This document shows, one piece after another, positions 25,735 to 34,180 of a stretch of 64,000 bases of DNA. The notes under the pieces were generated by a model. That model was given only the letters and a program-made list of their open reading frames with translations, did no database searches and had not been told where the DNA came from. Both the position numbers and the translations under genes were made by a program. Source of the DNA: Paenibacillus pinihumi DSM 23905 = JCM 16419 (GTDB taxonomy: Bacteria; Bacillota; Bacilli; Paenibacillales; Paenibacillaceae); the NCBI RefSeq assembly GCF_000422505.1, contig NZ_KE383865.1:158726-222725 (forward strand), given 5' to 3'. Every line of letters starts with the position of its first letter. The first letter of the stretch is position 1.

Positions 25735-25762
25735 ACCACTCTTGAATCCCTTTCATACTATA
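25735..25762 (+). promoter_or_regulatory. Sigma-K-like promoter of gerE
   Basis: CATACTATA at 25754-25762 fits the sigma-K -10 form CATANNNTA, and an AC at 25735-25736 lies 17 nt upstream, the right place for the minimal sigma-K -35. In Bacillus gerE is a late mother-cell gene read by sigma-K. Transcription would begin near 25770. Confidence 0.6.
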
Positions 25763-25824
25763 TTTTGACTGTATCCCTTAACCTTGTTATACCACAAAAA
25801 CCCACGCAAGGAGGGGTGACTCAT

Positions 25825-26049
25825 TTGAAGGCCAGCGAGCACAAGAGCAAATTTTTGTTGACGCATCGTGAACGTGAAGTATTCGAACTATTGGTACAGG
25901 ATAAGACAACACGGGACATAGCGCAGCAGCTATTTATCAGTGAGAAAACCGTCAGAAATCATATTTCTAACGTCATGCAAAAATTAAATGTCAAAGGCCG
26001 TTCCCAGGCCGTTGTCGAACTAATTAAGCTTGGAGAGCTTACTATCTAA
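25825..26049 (+). CDS. gerE: Spore germination/coat regulator GerE
   Basis: 74 aa, exactly the length of Bacillus GerE. TTG start 6-8 nt after GGAGGGGTGA; a longer in-frame extension back to 25534 would run through the upstream terminator and promoter. It is a bare LuxR-type helix-turn-helix: HREREVFELLVQDKTTRDIA, then LFISEKTVRNHISNVMQKL, the recognition helix, and KGRSQAVVELIKLGEL. GerE activates and represses late coat and spore-surface genes in the mother cell, so it may control the glycan island at the start of the window. Confidence 0.95.
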   Translation: MKASEHKSKFLLTHREREVFELLVQDKTTRDIAQQLFISEKTVRNHISNVMQKLNVKGRSQAVVELIKLGELTI

Positions 26050-26074
26050 TTGCGTTCGCCCCGGCTGAGCATGA

Positions 26075-26120
26075 AGCCTTCCTGAATCCCAGACCAGGAA
26101 ACAGGAGGGCTATTTTATTT
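26075..26120 (+). terminator. Rho-independent terminator of gerE
   Basis: AGCCTTCCTG and CAGGAGGGCT form a 10-bp stem (one T-G) with a 17-nt loop, followed by ATTTTATTTATT. Confidence 0.85.
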
Positions 26121-26192
26121 ATTCTCATTGTGCAAATTTTCAGATCACATGACAGCAGTTCAAGAACAGAATATGCCTGTTCAAAAATATTC

Positions 26193-26221
26193 TTGACGAA
26201 TCCACTGCTGTTATGTAAAAT
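26193..26221 (+). promoter_or_regulatory. Sigma-A promoter of the riboswitch-terC transcript
   Basis: TTGACG at 26193-26198 and TAAAAT at 26216-26221 with a 17-nt spacer. Transcription would begin near 26228, just before the aptamer. Confidence 0.75.
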
Positions 26222-26230
26222 CTGACTTAT

Positions 26231-26340
26231 AAAGGGGAGTAGCTTTTACAACAAGGTCGTCAATTCACGAGGTTATCGCCTCCGGCTTTGTTGGCAGCGT
26301 TCCGTTGTTAGCCAGACCTTTACCGCAGGGTAAAGGTATA
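26231..26340 (+). ncRNA. yybP-ykoY manganese riboswitch aptamer
   Basis: The leader has the motif AAAGGGGAGTAGC at its 5' side, a middle ACGAGG..CC segment, and GCCAGACCTTTACC with a pairing GGTAAAGGT at its 3' side, the conserved frame of the yybP-ykoY element. It binds Mn2+ and lets the downstream gene be transcribed. A terminator follows directly and a TerC-family exporter is the next gene, the classic arrangement for this class. The stretch from the terminator to the gene (26387-26623) shows no other clear element. Confidence 0.85.
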
Positions 26341-26347
26341 TCTTTTT

Positions 26348-26386
26348 ATGACCATTACCGTTTGCGGTAGTGGTCATTTTTATTTT
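26348..26386 (+). terminator. Riboswitch expression-platform terminator
   Basis: ATGACCATTACCG and CGGTAGTGGTCAT form a 13-bp stem (one A-G-free, one T-G position) with a TTTG loop, followed by TTTTATTTT. Its position directly after the aptamer marks it as the conditional terminator. Confidence 0.85.
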
Positions 26387-26623
26387 CCGGAGGAGGGATA
26401 AGCCCAATCAGCCAAAACAACGAGTGAAATACACATAGTTTGGAGACTTTAATGAAATATAAGAATTATCCCCGATAATGACTTATATTTCCCGCGAAGC
26501 AAACGACGCTTCCGTTAACACATGCCGGGTAGGGCGGTCTGCTTTGACCGTTTGCCGGTTGTTGCAAAGGAAAGCTTTTGTTTCGTGTTTCAACATAAAC
26601 GATAGATGAAGGAGTGGCACATT

Positions 26624-27307
26624 ATGGAGCTTTTTACACCGGAGTTTTGGTCAGCTCTATTGGCAATTGTAATTATTGATTTGGTATTGGCAGGGGATAA
26701 TGCGATTGTAATCGGAATGGCAGCAAGGAATTTGCCTAAGGAAAATCAAAAGAAAGTGATCTTCTGGGGAACTTTCGGCGCGATTGCGATCCGCAGTGTG
26801 TTGACACTAGTCGTTGTATGGCTGCTGCTGATCCCGGGTCTGCGTGTCGTTGGCGGACTGCTTCTGGTTTGGATCGCTTACAAGCTGCTGGTTGAAGAAA
26901 AATCACATGAAGTGAAGACAGCCACAAATCTTTGGGCAGCTATCCGTACGATCATTATTGCGGATACGGCAATGGGATTGGACAACGTCCTTGCAGTCGG
27001 TGGCGCAGCCCACGGCAACTTTGTACTGGTCGTCCTCGGTCTGTTGATTAGCGTGCCGATTGTCGTGTGGGGAAGTACGCTGATTCTGAAGCTTATGGAA
27101 CGTTTTCCATTTATCATTTATATCGGCTCCGGGGTGCTTGCCTTTACAGCAGCTAAAATGATTGAAGAAGAGCCTCTGCTGAATGGAATTTTTGGCGAGA
27201 TGGCTGCAATCAAATGGGGATTCAGCATATTGGTGGTCGTGCTCGTTCTTCTGGCGGGCAGATTGAAAAACAAAAGCAAAGCACGCGCTTCCGTATCGAC
27301 CTCTTAA
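26624..27307 (+). CDS. TerC-family integral membrane protein (Mn2+ exporter type)
   Basis: 227 aa from ATG 26624, with AAGGAG 9 nt upstream (26609-26614). Seven or so membrane segments; the family's acidic motifs lie inside them: DLVLAGDNAIVIGMA near residues 19-33 and DTAMGLDNVLAVGGA near 110-124. TerC/YkoY/YceF-type proteins move Mn2+ out of the cytoplasm, often to supply extracytoplasmic metalloproteins. The yybP-ykoY riboswitch upstream strongly supports Mn2+ as the cue. Confidence 0.9.
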   Translation: MELFTPEFWSALLAIVIIDLVLAGDNAIVIGMAARNLPKENQKKVIFWGTFGAIAIRSVLTLVVVWLLLIPGLRVVGGLLLVWIAYKLLVEEKSHEVKTATNLWAAIRTIIIADTAMGLDNVLAVGGAAHGNFVLVVLGLLISVPIVVWGSTLILKLMERFPFIIYIGSGVLAFTAAKMIEEEPLLNGIFGEMAAIKWGFSILVVVLVLLAGRLKNKSKARASVSTS

Positions 27308-27324
27308 ACCAAAATTAGAAATGA

Positions 27325-27357
27325 AAAACGGCCGTCTCAAGCAGACCGGCCGTTTTG
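27325..27357. terminator. Rho-independent terminator
   Basis: AAAACGGCCGTCT pairs with AGACCGGCCGTTTT (one bulge), 17 nt after the TerC gene. Confidence 0.85.
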
Positions 27358-27429
27358 TGTATCCCATGAAAAATTCAGATTGCTGCTGATATTCAGGTTA
27401 TAATAGAAATAAAAAAAGGGGTGCGGGCT

Positions 27430-27825
27430 GTGAATAATGAAGCGATATTGCTATATGACGGCGTATGCAGCTTTTGCAACAGCAGTGTCCAGTTTATTCT
27501 TAAACGGGACCCTCACGGGTATTTCCGCTTTGCTGCTCAGCAGAGCGACACAGGCCAGAAATTAATGAAGGATCATGGAACAGAGCATGTGGACGGGATT
27601 GTATTAATAGAGGGAAATCGCAGCTATGTGAAGACGGATGCAGTTGTACGTATTTGTCGTCATCTGCCATGGCCGTGGAGGCTGGGGGCAGCGCTTGTCG
27701 TTATTCCGCGTTTTGCCCGTGAATTTGCCTACGGAATTTTTGCCCGCAACCGCTATCGCTGGTTCGGCAAGCTGGACAGCTGCATGCTGCCCACACCGGA
27801 GCAGCGCAGCCGTTTTATTGATTAA
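27430..27825 (+). CDS. DCC-family thiol-disulfide oxidoreductase (DUF393)
   Basis: 131 aa from GTG 27430, which has AAGGGG about 8 nt upstream; GTG 27421 overlaps that site. The family signature DGVCSFC (D-x2-C-x2-C) lies at residues 9-15, followed by the FRFAAQQSDTGQKLM strand. Compact thioredoxin-like fold, predicted to be cytoplasmic. Physiological partner unknown. Convergent with the SDR gene, 13 nt apart. Confidence 0.85.
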   Translation: MNNEAILLYDGVCSFCNSSVQFILKRDPHGYFRFAAQQSDTGQKLMKDHGTEHVDGIVLIEGNRSYVKTDAVVRICRHLPWPWRLGAALVVIPRFAREFAYGIFARNRYRWFGKLDSCMLPTPEQRSRFID

Positions 27826-27838
27826 GCCTGGAGTGTGA

Positions 27839-28711
27839 TTATCCGTTGACGACCTCGCCACCGTTAATATGCATCATCTGTCCCGTCATATAGGAAGAGT
27901 CATCTGAGGCCAGATAGACGTAGGCAGCTGCCAGCTCGGCAGGCTGTCCGGCCCGCTTCATCGGCGTATCCGAGCCAAAGGCAGATACCTGCTGCTCGTC
28001 AAAGGTGGACGGGATTAATGGTGTCCAGATCGGACCCGGCGCGACGCCGTTCACACGAATGCCCTTCTCCGCCACATTGATGGCAAGCGAACGGGTAAAA
28101 GAGACGACAGCCCCTTTCGTAGCAGAGTAATCAAGCAGATTGGCGTTGCCCCGGTAAGCTGTAATGGAGGCTGTATTGATAATGGAGGCTCCCTGCTTCA
28201 AATGAGGCATAGCTGCCTTCGTTACATAGAAGTAGCCGAATACATTGGTCCGAAACGTCTTGTTTAATTGGTCCGCTGTTATATCCTCAATTTTCTGCTG
28301 CGGATGCTGCTCGGCGGCGTTGTTGACCAGCACATCGATTTTGCCGAAGGTGTCGATTGTATCCTTCACGCATTCTTTGGCAAAGCGCTCATCGCCTATA
28401 TCGCCCGCTATGAGCAGGCACCGCCTGCCTTCCTGCTCGATTCGCTTTTGCGTCAGCCGGGCATCCTCATGCTCGTCCAAATACACAACAGCCACATCGG
28501 CGCCTTCTTTGGCAAAGGCGACGGCAGCCGCCCGGCCGATTCCGCTGTCTCCGCCTGTAATCAATACGGCTTTGCCCTCCAACTTGCCGCCTGCCCGGTA
28601 TTGCTCTGATTCAAATACAGGCAGGGGCTTCATATCGGATTCCAGCCCTGGCTGCCGCATTTGATGCTGGGGCGGGAACGTTTGCTTGGTTTGCTTGGAA
28701 GACGGGCTCAT
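27839..28711 (-). CDS. Short-chain dehydrogenase/reductase, YhdF/general-stress type
   Basis: 290 aa. A 40-residue N-terminal leader with a PPQHQMRQPGLESDMKP segment, typical of the longer stress-type SDRs, comes before the Rossmann motif VLITGGDSGIGRAAA, then NNAAEQHPQQ, the catalytic Ser in INTASITAYRG and YSATKGAV (Tyr-x3-Lys). The C-terminus ends MMHINGGEVVNG. NAD(P)-dependent, substrate unknown. GGAGGAAG lies just upstream of the ATG. Confidence 0.85.
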   Translation of the reverse strand: MSPSSKQTKQTFPPQHQMRQPGLESDMKPLPVFESEQYRAGGKLEGKAVLITGGDSGIGRAAAVAFAKEGADVAVVYLDEHEDARLTQKRIEQEGRRCLLIAGDIGDERFAKECVKDTIDTFGKIDVLVNNAAEQHPQQKIEDITADQLNKTFRTNVFGYFYVTKAAMPHLKQGASIINTASITAYRGNANLLDYSATKGAVVSFTRSLAINVAEKGIRVNGVAPGPIWTPLIPSTFDEQQVSAFGSDTPMKRAGQPAELAAAYVYLASDDSSYMTGQMMHINGGEVVNG

Positions 28712-28863
28712 GATACTTCCTCCTTCAGTTCAATTTGGACCGCTCACCTTATGTTGGCAACTTGGGGAAAAAAAATACCCCAGAGCCTAAGTGAACTTTA
28801 AAAACCATTAAACTTCTCAAGGTTTTCCAAACATCAGAAGGGGGACTTTCCCAGTAACATGTA

Positions 28864-29808
28864 TTAGAACATGCTCCACCCGTAAGACCGGGAAAGGGAT
28901 TCCAATAGATGCACGCCTGCGGTGCTGTTGCCCTTGCTATTGAGCGCGGGCCCGATCACGCCAATGCCGTAGCGGCCGGGAACCAGCGCCAGTATACCGC
29001 CGGAAACACCGCTTTTCGCCGGGATTCCGGCCTGGATGGCAAATTCGCCGGATGCATTGTACATCCCGCAGGATATCATGAAGGTTTTGGCAATTTGAAC
29101 ATACCGCTTGGGTATGAGCTGAACGCCTGTTGCCGGATCTGCCCCCTGATTCGCAAGAATCACAGCCATAGCAGCGAGATGGCCGCAGTTCGTCTCAATG
29201 GAGCAGTGGCGGAAGTAGACATCCAACACTTCCTCAACGTCCGTATCCTCATCAAGCACCTGATTTTCCTTCAGGAAATAAGCGAGTGAGCGGTTGCGGT
29301 GTGCCGTACGCTTTTCAGACAGGTAGACCTTCTCATTGACGGTGAGACTGGCATCACCAGTAAGAGTATGGAAAAACTCCAGCACCCGACCGGCCTTCTC
29401 CTGGGGCGATTTCCCTTTAATCATTGAGGAAACGGCAATTGCGCCCGCGTTAATGAGCGGATTAAACGGAATGCCGGGCTCCACAAGCTCCAGCTTGAGC
29501 ATGGAGTTAAAATCATCCCCGGTAGGCTCCTTGCCAACCTTGGTGAAAACAGTTTCTTCCCCGTTATCCATCAAAGCAAGCATCAGTGTAAATACCTTGG
29601 AAATACTTTGCAAAGTGAAGGAAATGCTGCAATCTCCTGCGTGAATAACATTTCCTTGCCGGTCGGCAATTGTAATTCCCAATCCCTGTGCAGGCGCATG
29701 GGCCAGCTCGGGGATATATTCGGCTACCTGACCATGTATCGTCTCTTTGCGGCTTTGTTCCAGAAGCTCAGGCAATTCATTTTTTAATTGGCTCCACTCG
29801 TTGTGCAT
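28864..29808 (-). CDS. glsA: Glutaminase A
   Basis: 314 aa from ATG 29808, which has AGGAGGATC just upstream; in-frame codons further up are not needed. Serine-dependent beta-lactamase-like fold: FTLQSISKVFTLMLAL carries the S-x-x-K nucleophile pair, NPLINAGAIAVSSMI the Asn-Ala-Gly-Ala substrate loop, and VSGGILALVPGRYGIGVIGP the late active-site segment. It hydrolyses L-glutamine to glutamate and ammonia. Stand-alone gene with no transporter alongside. Confidence 0.95.
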   Translation of the reverse strand: MHNEWSQLKNELPELLEQSRKETIHGQVAEYIPELAHAPAQGLGITIADRQGNVIHAGDCSISFTLQSISKVFTLMLALMDNGEETVFTKVGKEPTGDDFNSMLKLELVEPGIPFNPLINAGAIAVSSMIKGKSPQEKAGRVLEFFHTLTGDASLTVNEKVYLSEKRTAHRNRSLAYFLKENQVLDEDTDVEEVLDVYFRHCSIETNCGHLAAMAVILANQGADPATGVQLIPKRYVQIAKTFMISCGMYNASGEFAIQAGIPAKSGVSGGILALVPGRYGIGVIGPALNSKGNSTAGVHLLESLSRSYGWSMF

Positions 29809-29912
29809 CGCTTGATCCTCCTGTATGTATACTGCTTTTATTCTAAATTCCCGAATCAACATTTGTCACCATTTATGTTATGATTATATGATGAAGCATC
29901 GGAGGGGAAGAG

Positions 29913-30584
29913 ATGGGTAAGTTTTTATTGTTTCCGCTATTATGGTGGCTGTTCGGCAATCCATTCGTCGCCATTATAGTCCTGCTCATTATTGCTTATT
30001 TTATTGACCGGCGTTTCATTGGCTTGACGCCAAGTCTGGTTCGCCCGTTCAAGAGGCGAAGCCGGATTGCAAAACTCCGCCAGCAGCTTTTGCTTAACCC
30101 TGGCGACGTGACAGCCAAGCAGGAATTGGCCCGGCTTTATATCGAGAAGAAAAATTATCGTGAAGCGCGCAAATGGCTGGAGTCAATCGGGGATGTGATG
30201 GAGCATTCGGCAGAGTTTTGGGATGATTTGGGCACAACCTACATTCATACCGGAGATGCTGCCCGCGGTGAGGAAGCGATCCTGAAGGGGATCAGCATCA
30301 ATCCTAGAGTCAAGTACGGACAGCCGTATTTGAGGCTGGCTCATCTTCATTCGAATGGAGATCCCGGCAAAGCGCTGGACTATCTGGAAACGTTTCGTCA
30401 CATTCATTCTTCCTCTTGTGAAGCTTATTACAGACTCGGGACGATTTATGAGCAGCTCGGACGTTCGCGTGAAGCGGCAGAAGCTTACCGCGAAGCCGTG
30501 AATATATACCGTTCCCTGCCCAAATACAAAAAGCGGCAGGAAAGAAAATGGGTTATTCGCTGCTTATTAAAAAAACGGAAGTAA
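29913..30584 (+). CDS. Membrane-anchored TPR protein
   Basis: 223 aa. Residues 5-32 form one membrane segment (LLFPLLWWLFGNPFVAIIVL), followed by a basic stretch (RPFKRRSRIAKLRQ) that should face the cytoplasm, then about four TPR repeats from residue 55 (TAKQELARLYIEKKNYREAR, and AYYRLGTIYEQLGRSREAAE). Such proteins scaffold protein complexes at the membrane. Partner unknown. It lies 39 nt upstream of the sensor kinase and may be co-transcribed. GGAGGGGAAG precedes the ATG. Confidence 0.85.
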   Translation: MGKFLLFPLLWWLFGNPFVAIIVLLIIAYFIDRRFIGLTPSLVRPFKRRSRIAKLRQQLLLNPGDVTAKQELARLYIEKKNYREARKWLESIGDVMEHSAEFWDDLGTTYIHTGDAARGEEAILKGISINPRVKYGQPYLRLAHLHSNGDPGKALDYLETFRHIHSSSCEAYYRLGTIYEQLGRSREAAEAYREAVNIYRSLPKYKKRQERKWVIRCLLKKRK

Positions 30585-30623
30585 ACTTTTGCGAAAAGAA
30601 ATATACCACAGGGGTTGTAACAG

Positions 30624-32372
30624 ATGATGCGACGAAACAGATGGCTGCTGCTTGCCATTGTGATCGTGATGCTGTTATTAATCAACAACACGGTCTATTA
30701 TTATACAACGAAGCATTCGCTTGAAGAGAGTCTCAGCCATGAGATGAGCTCTGTCGCCAAGCAGATTGAAATATCGGTGGAGCAGTCGAGGCTGGGAGCA
30801 GAGAAATACCAGGAGCTGATCGGCAGCGGGCTGCGAACGGCAGCAATAGCCGCCCAATATGCGCTTGATCCGGATATCGAGAAGGTCAGCAATGAGCAAT
30901 TGGCCGAGCTTAGTGAGCGGCTTGGTGTTCTGCATATTACACTGCTCAAGCGGATAGAGAATGATATTGTGCTGTACAAATCCTCTGACCCAAAACAGCT
31001 CAACGTCAAAACCTCCACCTGGAAGCCGTGGTACCAGGCTTTTAACGAGTTGTTTGACAAGCAGGATGTTACAATTGATTGGGGGCAGCCGCTCAAAAAC
31101 TTCTGGACCGGGCCGTTTGAAGTCGCCACGACCGATACGAGCAAAGTCCGCAAGTGGGGCTATTATTATGATGGTTCGACGAACTATATTACAGATCCGT
31201 ATGTCAGCTATGAAATGCAAGAGGAATATGAGAATATTACTGGCGTCAGCAAGCTGATTGAGAGAACATTAAAAGAAAATGCTTCGCTTCTGGAGATTAC
31301 CGCTTTTAATCCGAAGACCTTCCCGCTTGGGGAAATGACAACCAAGACCGAGAGCGGCGAAGACCTCAAGCATATTACTCAACAGCCGGTTATATTCGGC
31401 TCCTATCAATTCAAGGGCCAGGCTGACGCCGAATACATTGCCAAGGTCTACGACACGAACGAATCACTGACGGTGAATACAAAGATTAACGGCAGGCATG
31501 TGCTGAAAAAATTTGTTCCTGTGGAAATAAGCAAGGTAGCCAGCATATTGGATGAGACCGGACAGCCGTTAGACCGGTATGTGCTAAGCCTGGTGTCGGA
31601 TTACCGTTCTATACAGGATACATTGGACAACCAATTTTTTAATATCGGCTTCATTATTATCATTGTCTCGCTGCTGAGCGGATTGATTATCTGGATCTCG
31701 CTGCGTGCCTTACGCACTTCTCGCGACCGGGTCGCCAGGGAGGCCCAGGAAACGTATCTGACTGAAATGAATCAGCTATATAATTCGATTCGGGCTCAAC
31801 GGCATGACTTCATTAATCATGTCCAGACGATGCACTCGATGGCGACGTTGAACAAGGTGAATGAGCTAAAAGCGTATGCCAAGGAGTTAAGCGGAGAAGT
31901 TCATGAACTGAGCGAACTGATCACAATTGATAATCCCGCTATTGCTGCGCTTGTGCGCTCCAAGCTGTCCCAGGCGGCCGGTCAGAAGACGCGTCTGGAA
32001 TGCAGCTTTGAAGGGATGGGGACACTGGAATTAGGTGTCAAATCACTTGATCTGACCCGGATGCTGGGCAATCTGATCGACAATGCACTGGATGAGGTCA
32101 GCCATTATCCGGAGGAGAAGCGGCTCATTGAACTGAGAGCCTCAGCAGATGCACAACTGGAATTTAGCATCTCCAACTATACGGAGAGGGCCGGTGTGCT
32201 CAAGGAAACTTCCTGGTTTGAGGCAGGTTATACGACAAAGGGCGGCGGGCATCAGGGTCTTGGCTTGTCAATAGTCCGCAACATGGTGGAGCAATACAAG
32301 GGACAAATGCAAGTTCAGCTGGACCAGCCGCAAAAAATAACGATCGTGATTCATATTCCGAATAAAAAATAG
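30624..32372 (+). CDS. Orphan sensor histidine kinase with Spo0B/AgrC-type dimerisation
   Basis: 582 aa. Membrane segment at about 6-27, a 300-residue extracytoplasmic domain, a second segment at about 337-360, then the phosphoacceptor motif QRHDFINHVQTMHSM near 392-406, the Spo0B/AgrC/CitA-style H box, and a HATPase domain with NLIDNALDE near 482 and a GLGLSIV motif near 545. No response regulator gene is adjacent, and only the TPR gene shares its operon. Its partner regulator must be encoded elsewhere; a link to sporulation or to C4-acid or peptide sensing would be a guess. Confidence 0.85.
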   Translation: MMRRNRWLLLAIVIVMLLLINNTVYYYTTKHSLEESLSHEMSSVAKQIEISVEQSRLGAEKYQELIGSGLRTAAIAAQYALDPDIEKVSNEQLAELSERLGVLHITLLKRIENDIVLYKSSDPKQLNVKTSTWKPWYQAFNELFDKQDVTIDWGQPLKNFWTGPFEVATTDTSKVRKWGYYYDGSTNYITDPYVSYEMQEEYENITGVSKLIERTLKENASLLEITAFNPKTFPLGEMTTKTESGEDLKHITQQPVIFGSYQFKGQADAEYIAKVYDTNESLTVNTKINGRHVLKKFVPVEISKVASILDETGQPLDRYVLSLVSDYRSIQDTLDNQFFNIGFIIIIVSLLSGLIIWISLRALRTSRDRVAREAQETYLTEMNQLYNSIRAQRHDFINHVQTMHSMATLNKVNELKAYAKELSGEVHELSELITIDNPAIAALVRSKLSQAAGQKTRLECSFEGMGTLELGVKSLDLTRMLGNLIDNALDEVSHYPEEKRLIELRASADAQLEFSISNYTERAGVLKETSWFEAGYTTKGGGHQGLGLSIVRNMVEQYKGQMQVQLDQPQKITIVIHIPNKK

Positions 32373-32392
32373 GCGTCCCGGCGATGCCTCAG

Positions 32393-32438
32393 GCTGTCTA
32401 TCGCCGGGCACGTGCCCGCGCGGCGGACAGCTTTTTTT
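32393..32438 (+). terminator. Rho-independent terminator
   Basis: GCTGTC pairs with GACAGC, enclosing a CGGGCACGTGCCCG palindrome, and is followed by seven T. It ends the kinase transcript. Confidence 0.8.
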
Positions 32439-32512
32439 AATAAAGGACATCAAAGCCGTTTACGCTTGGTTCAGAAACGCTGCGGTAATATAAACAGATG
32501 GGGGAGAACAGC

Positions 32513-34180
32513 ATGGATGGACTCATACGCCTGGAACAACAGCAAATGGCCTATCTGGAGGAGCAGTTCGGCTCTCAGATGCCGCGGCATATATTATCCA
32601 ATGGATGGGATTATTACAGCAACCGCAGAGTGTTGACCACCGAGGTCATTGACGGAAATTCAATATACGGTGCAGTAAATGGCAGCAGTGTGTATGCCGT
32701 CGTGCTGGACTCCGATGAATTCGGCTACAGCAAGTGCACCTGTGATTATGAGGGCTACTGCAAGCATATGGCCGCTGTTTATTATCAATATTGTGCATTG
32801 ATCGGCATGGACCCTGAGGAGATGTACCGGCATTTGATCAGCGAAGGGACAATCGAGCAAAAGCGCATGAAGCGCGAAATGGCCGCTAAGCGGCCGCCGG
32901 ATAATGCCGGGCCTGCTGTATGGAGAGAATGGTTCAGCAAGATGTACGGCGAGATGTGGAAGCAATGCAAGCAATCGCTCCATCCGTTGCAGGCAGTGCT
33001 GTCTGAAATGAAGGGCACAACCAAGCATTGGGAAAAGAACCGGCAGCGGCTTCACTGGATGCATGCGATCGAATTTGTGCTGGAACAGGTAGAGCTGGCC
33101 TATGAAGCGACAGACAGCTACAGCCGCTACTATTATGAGATGTCTTTCAATCGTACGGTTGATCCGTGGATACTCAATTTTCATGAGCTGACCCTCGCCA
33201 TGCAGCCATCCGCATTGGATGAGGAGGAAGAGTTTTGGCTCGAATCCTTGACGTCCGCGCTGCGGGAGCGTGCTCTTCGCAAGGCGGCGAGCCTGCTCCG
33301 CTGGGATCTGCTGTATCATGTACTGGCAGAGAAGCTGGCTGAGGACGCTGCCTGGCGCAGCGGCGAGCGGGGACTGCTGGGTCGCGTAATGGCAGAGCTT
33401 GAGCGGGAGACGCTCATCAATCCTGCTATGGGGACGAACGGGCCGGAGTTGGTGTCCGATGTTCCAGTTTCCCGGGCGGAAGCTCCGCAAGGGAAGCAGC
33501 AGCGGCCGGAAGCATTCATTCAAGCGGCTCTTGCCTGTCTGGATATGGTGGATGGAGACGATGCTGATGCTGTGCGCCGCATGCAGGAGACGGAATTTGA
33601 GCGGACCTCGGATCTTGTATACAAGTTTGTCAACCGGCGGCTGGAAGACCGCCTGTGGCCGGCGTTCCGGCTGTGGATGGATTATTTGCATGAAAAGCTG
33701 GAAGGCAGCCGCAATGCGACAGTGCTGAGGCCTTATTTAACCTTGTGCAGGCAGGCGGATGTGCTGGGAGGCGGAGGAGCGGCGGAATGGAGCGGCAGGC
33801 TGATCTTCTTCCTTCCTGCTTCCTACCATGAGCTGGCAGCTCACTGGCTGCATACAGGGCAGTATGAAGAATGGGCGGATTTACAGCTCTATCTCGGTAT
33901 CCGGCCTGATGAACTGGATGTCGCTGATATGCGCTCGGTGAGCAAATCAGCTCCCGGCAGTCTGATTCCGATGTACCATCAGGCGGTAGATGAAGCGATA
34001 TTGTCGCGCAACCGGCAAGGGTACAGGACGGCGGTCAGGCTGATGAAGAAGCTGGAGAAGCTGTATCTGGAGGACGGCCGGACGGAGAAGTGGAACAAGT
34101 ATGTGTCCGGGATTGCCGATAAATATCAGCGGCTTCGAGCGTTTCAGGAAGAGCTGTGGAAAGGGAAGGTCATGACATGA
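32513..34180 (+). CDS. SWIM zinc-finger protein, partner of the SNF2 helicase
   Basis: 555 aa from ATG 32513, with GGGGGAG 6 nt upstream; ATG 32498 lacks a site. The SWIM finger CTCDYEGYCKHM (C-x-C-xn-C-x-H) lies near residues 74-85. The rest is a long alpha-helical, Trp- and Glu-rich region with no recognised motif. It overlaps the helicase gene by 4 nt (ATGA). Bacillus ywqB-ywqA has the same SWIM plus SNF2 pairing, so the two proteins probably work together on DNA or protein-DNA complexes; the exact role is unknown. Confidence 0.85.
   Translation: MDGLIRLEQQQMAYLEEQFGSQMPRHILSNGWDYYSNRRVLTTEVIDGNSIYGAVNGSSVYAVVLDSDEFGYSKCTCDYEGYCKHMAAVYYQYCALIGMDPEEMYRHLISEGTIEQKRMKREMAAKRPPDNAGPAVWREWFSKMYGEMWKQCKQSLHPLQAVLSEMKGTTKHWEKNRQRLHWMHAIEFVLEQVELAYEATDSYSRYYYEMSFNRTVDPWILNFHELTLAMQPSALDEEEEFWLESLTSALRERALRKAASLLRWDLLYHVLAEKLAEDAAWRSGERGLLGRVMAELERETLINPAMGTNGPELVSDVPVSRAEAPQGKQQRPEAFIQAALACLDMVDGDDADAVRRMQETEFERTSDLVYKFVNRRLEDRLWPAFRLWMDYLHEKLEGSRNATVLRPYLTLCRQADVLGGGGAAEWSGRLIFFLPASYHELAAHWLHTGQYEEWADLQLYLGIRPDELDVADMRSVSKSAPGSLIPMYHQAVDEAILSRNRQGYRTAVRLMKKLEKLYLEDGRTEKWNKYVSGIADKYQRLRAFQEELWKGKVMT

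Noticed and set aside
25534-25824. N-terminal extension of GerE to 171 aa
   Set aside because: It would pass through a terminator and a promoter, and GerE is 74 aa in the family.
32660-33691. 343-aa minus-strand frame opposite the SWIM gene
   Set aside because: Antisense shadow without start signals; the plus strand carries the SWIM finger and overlaps the helicase start.
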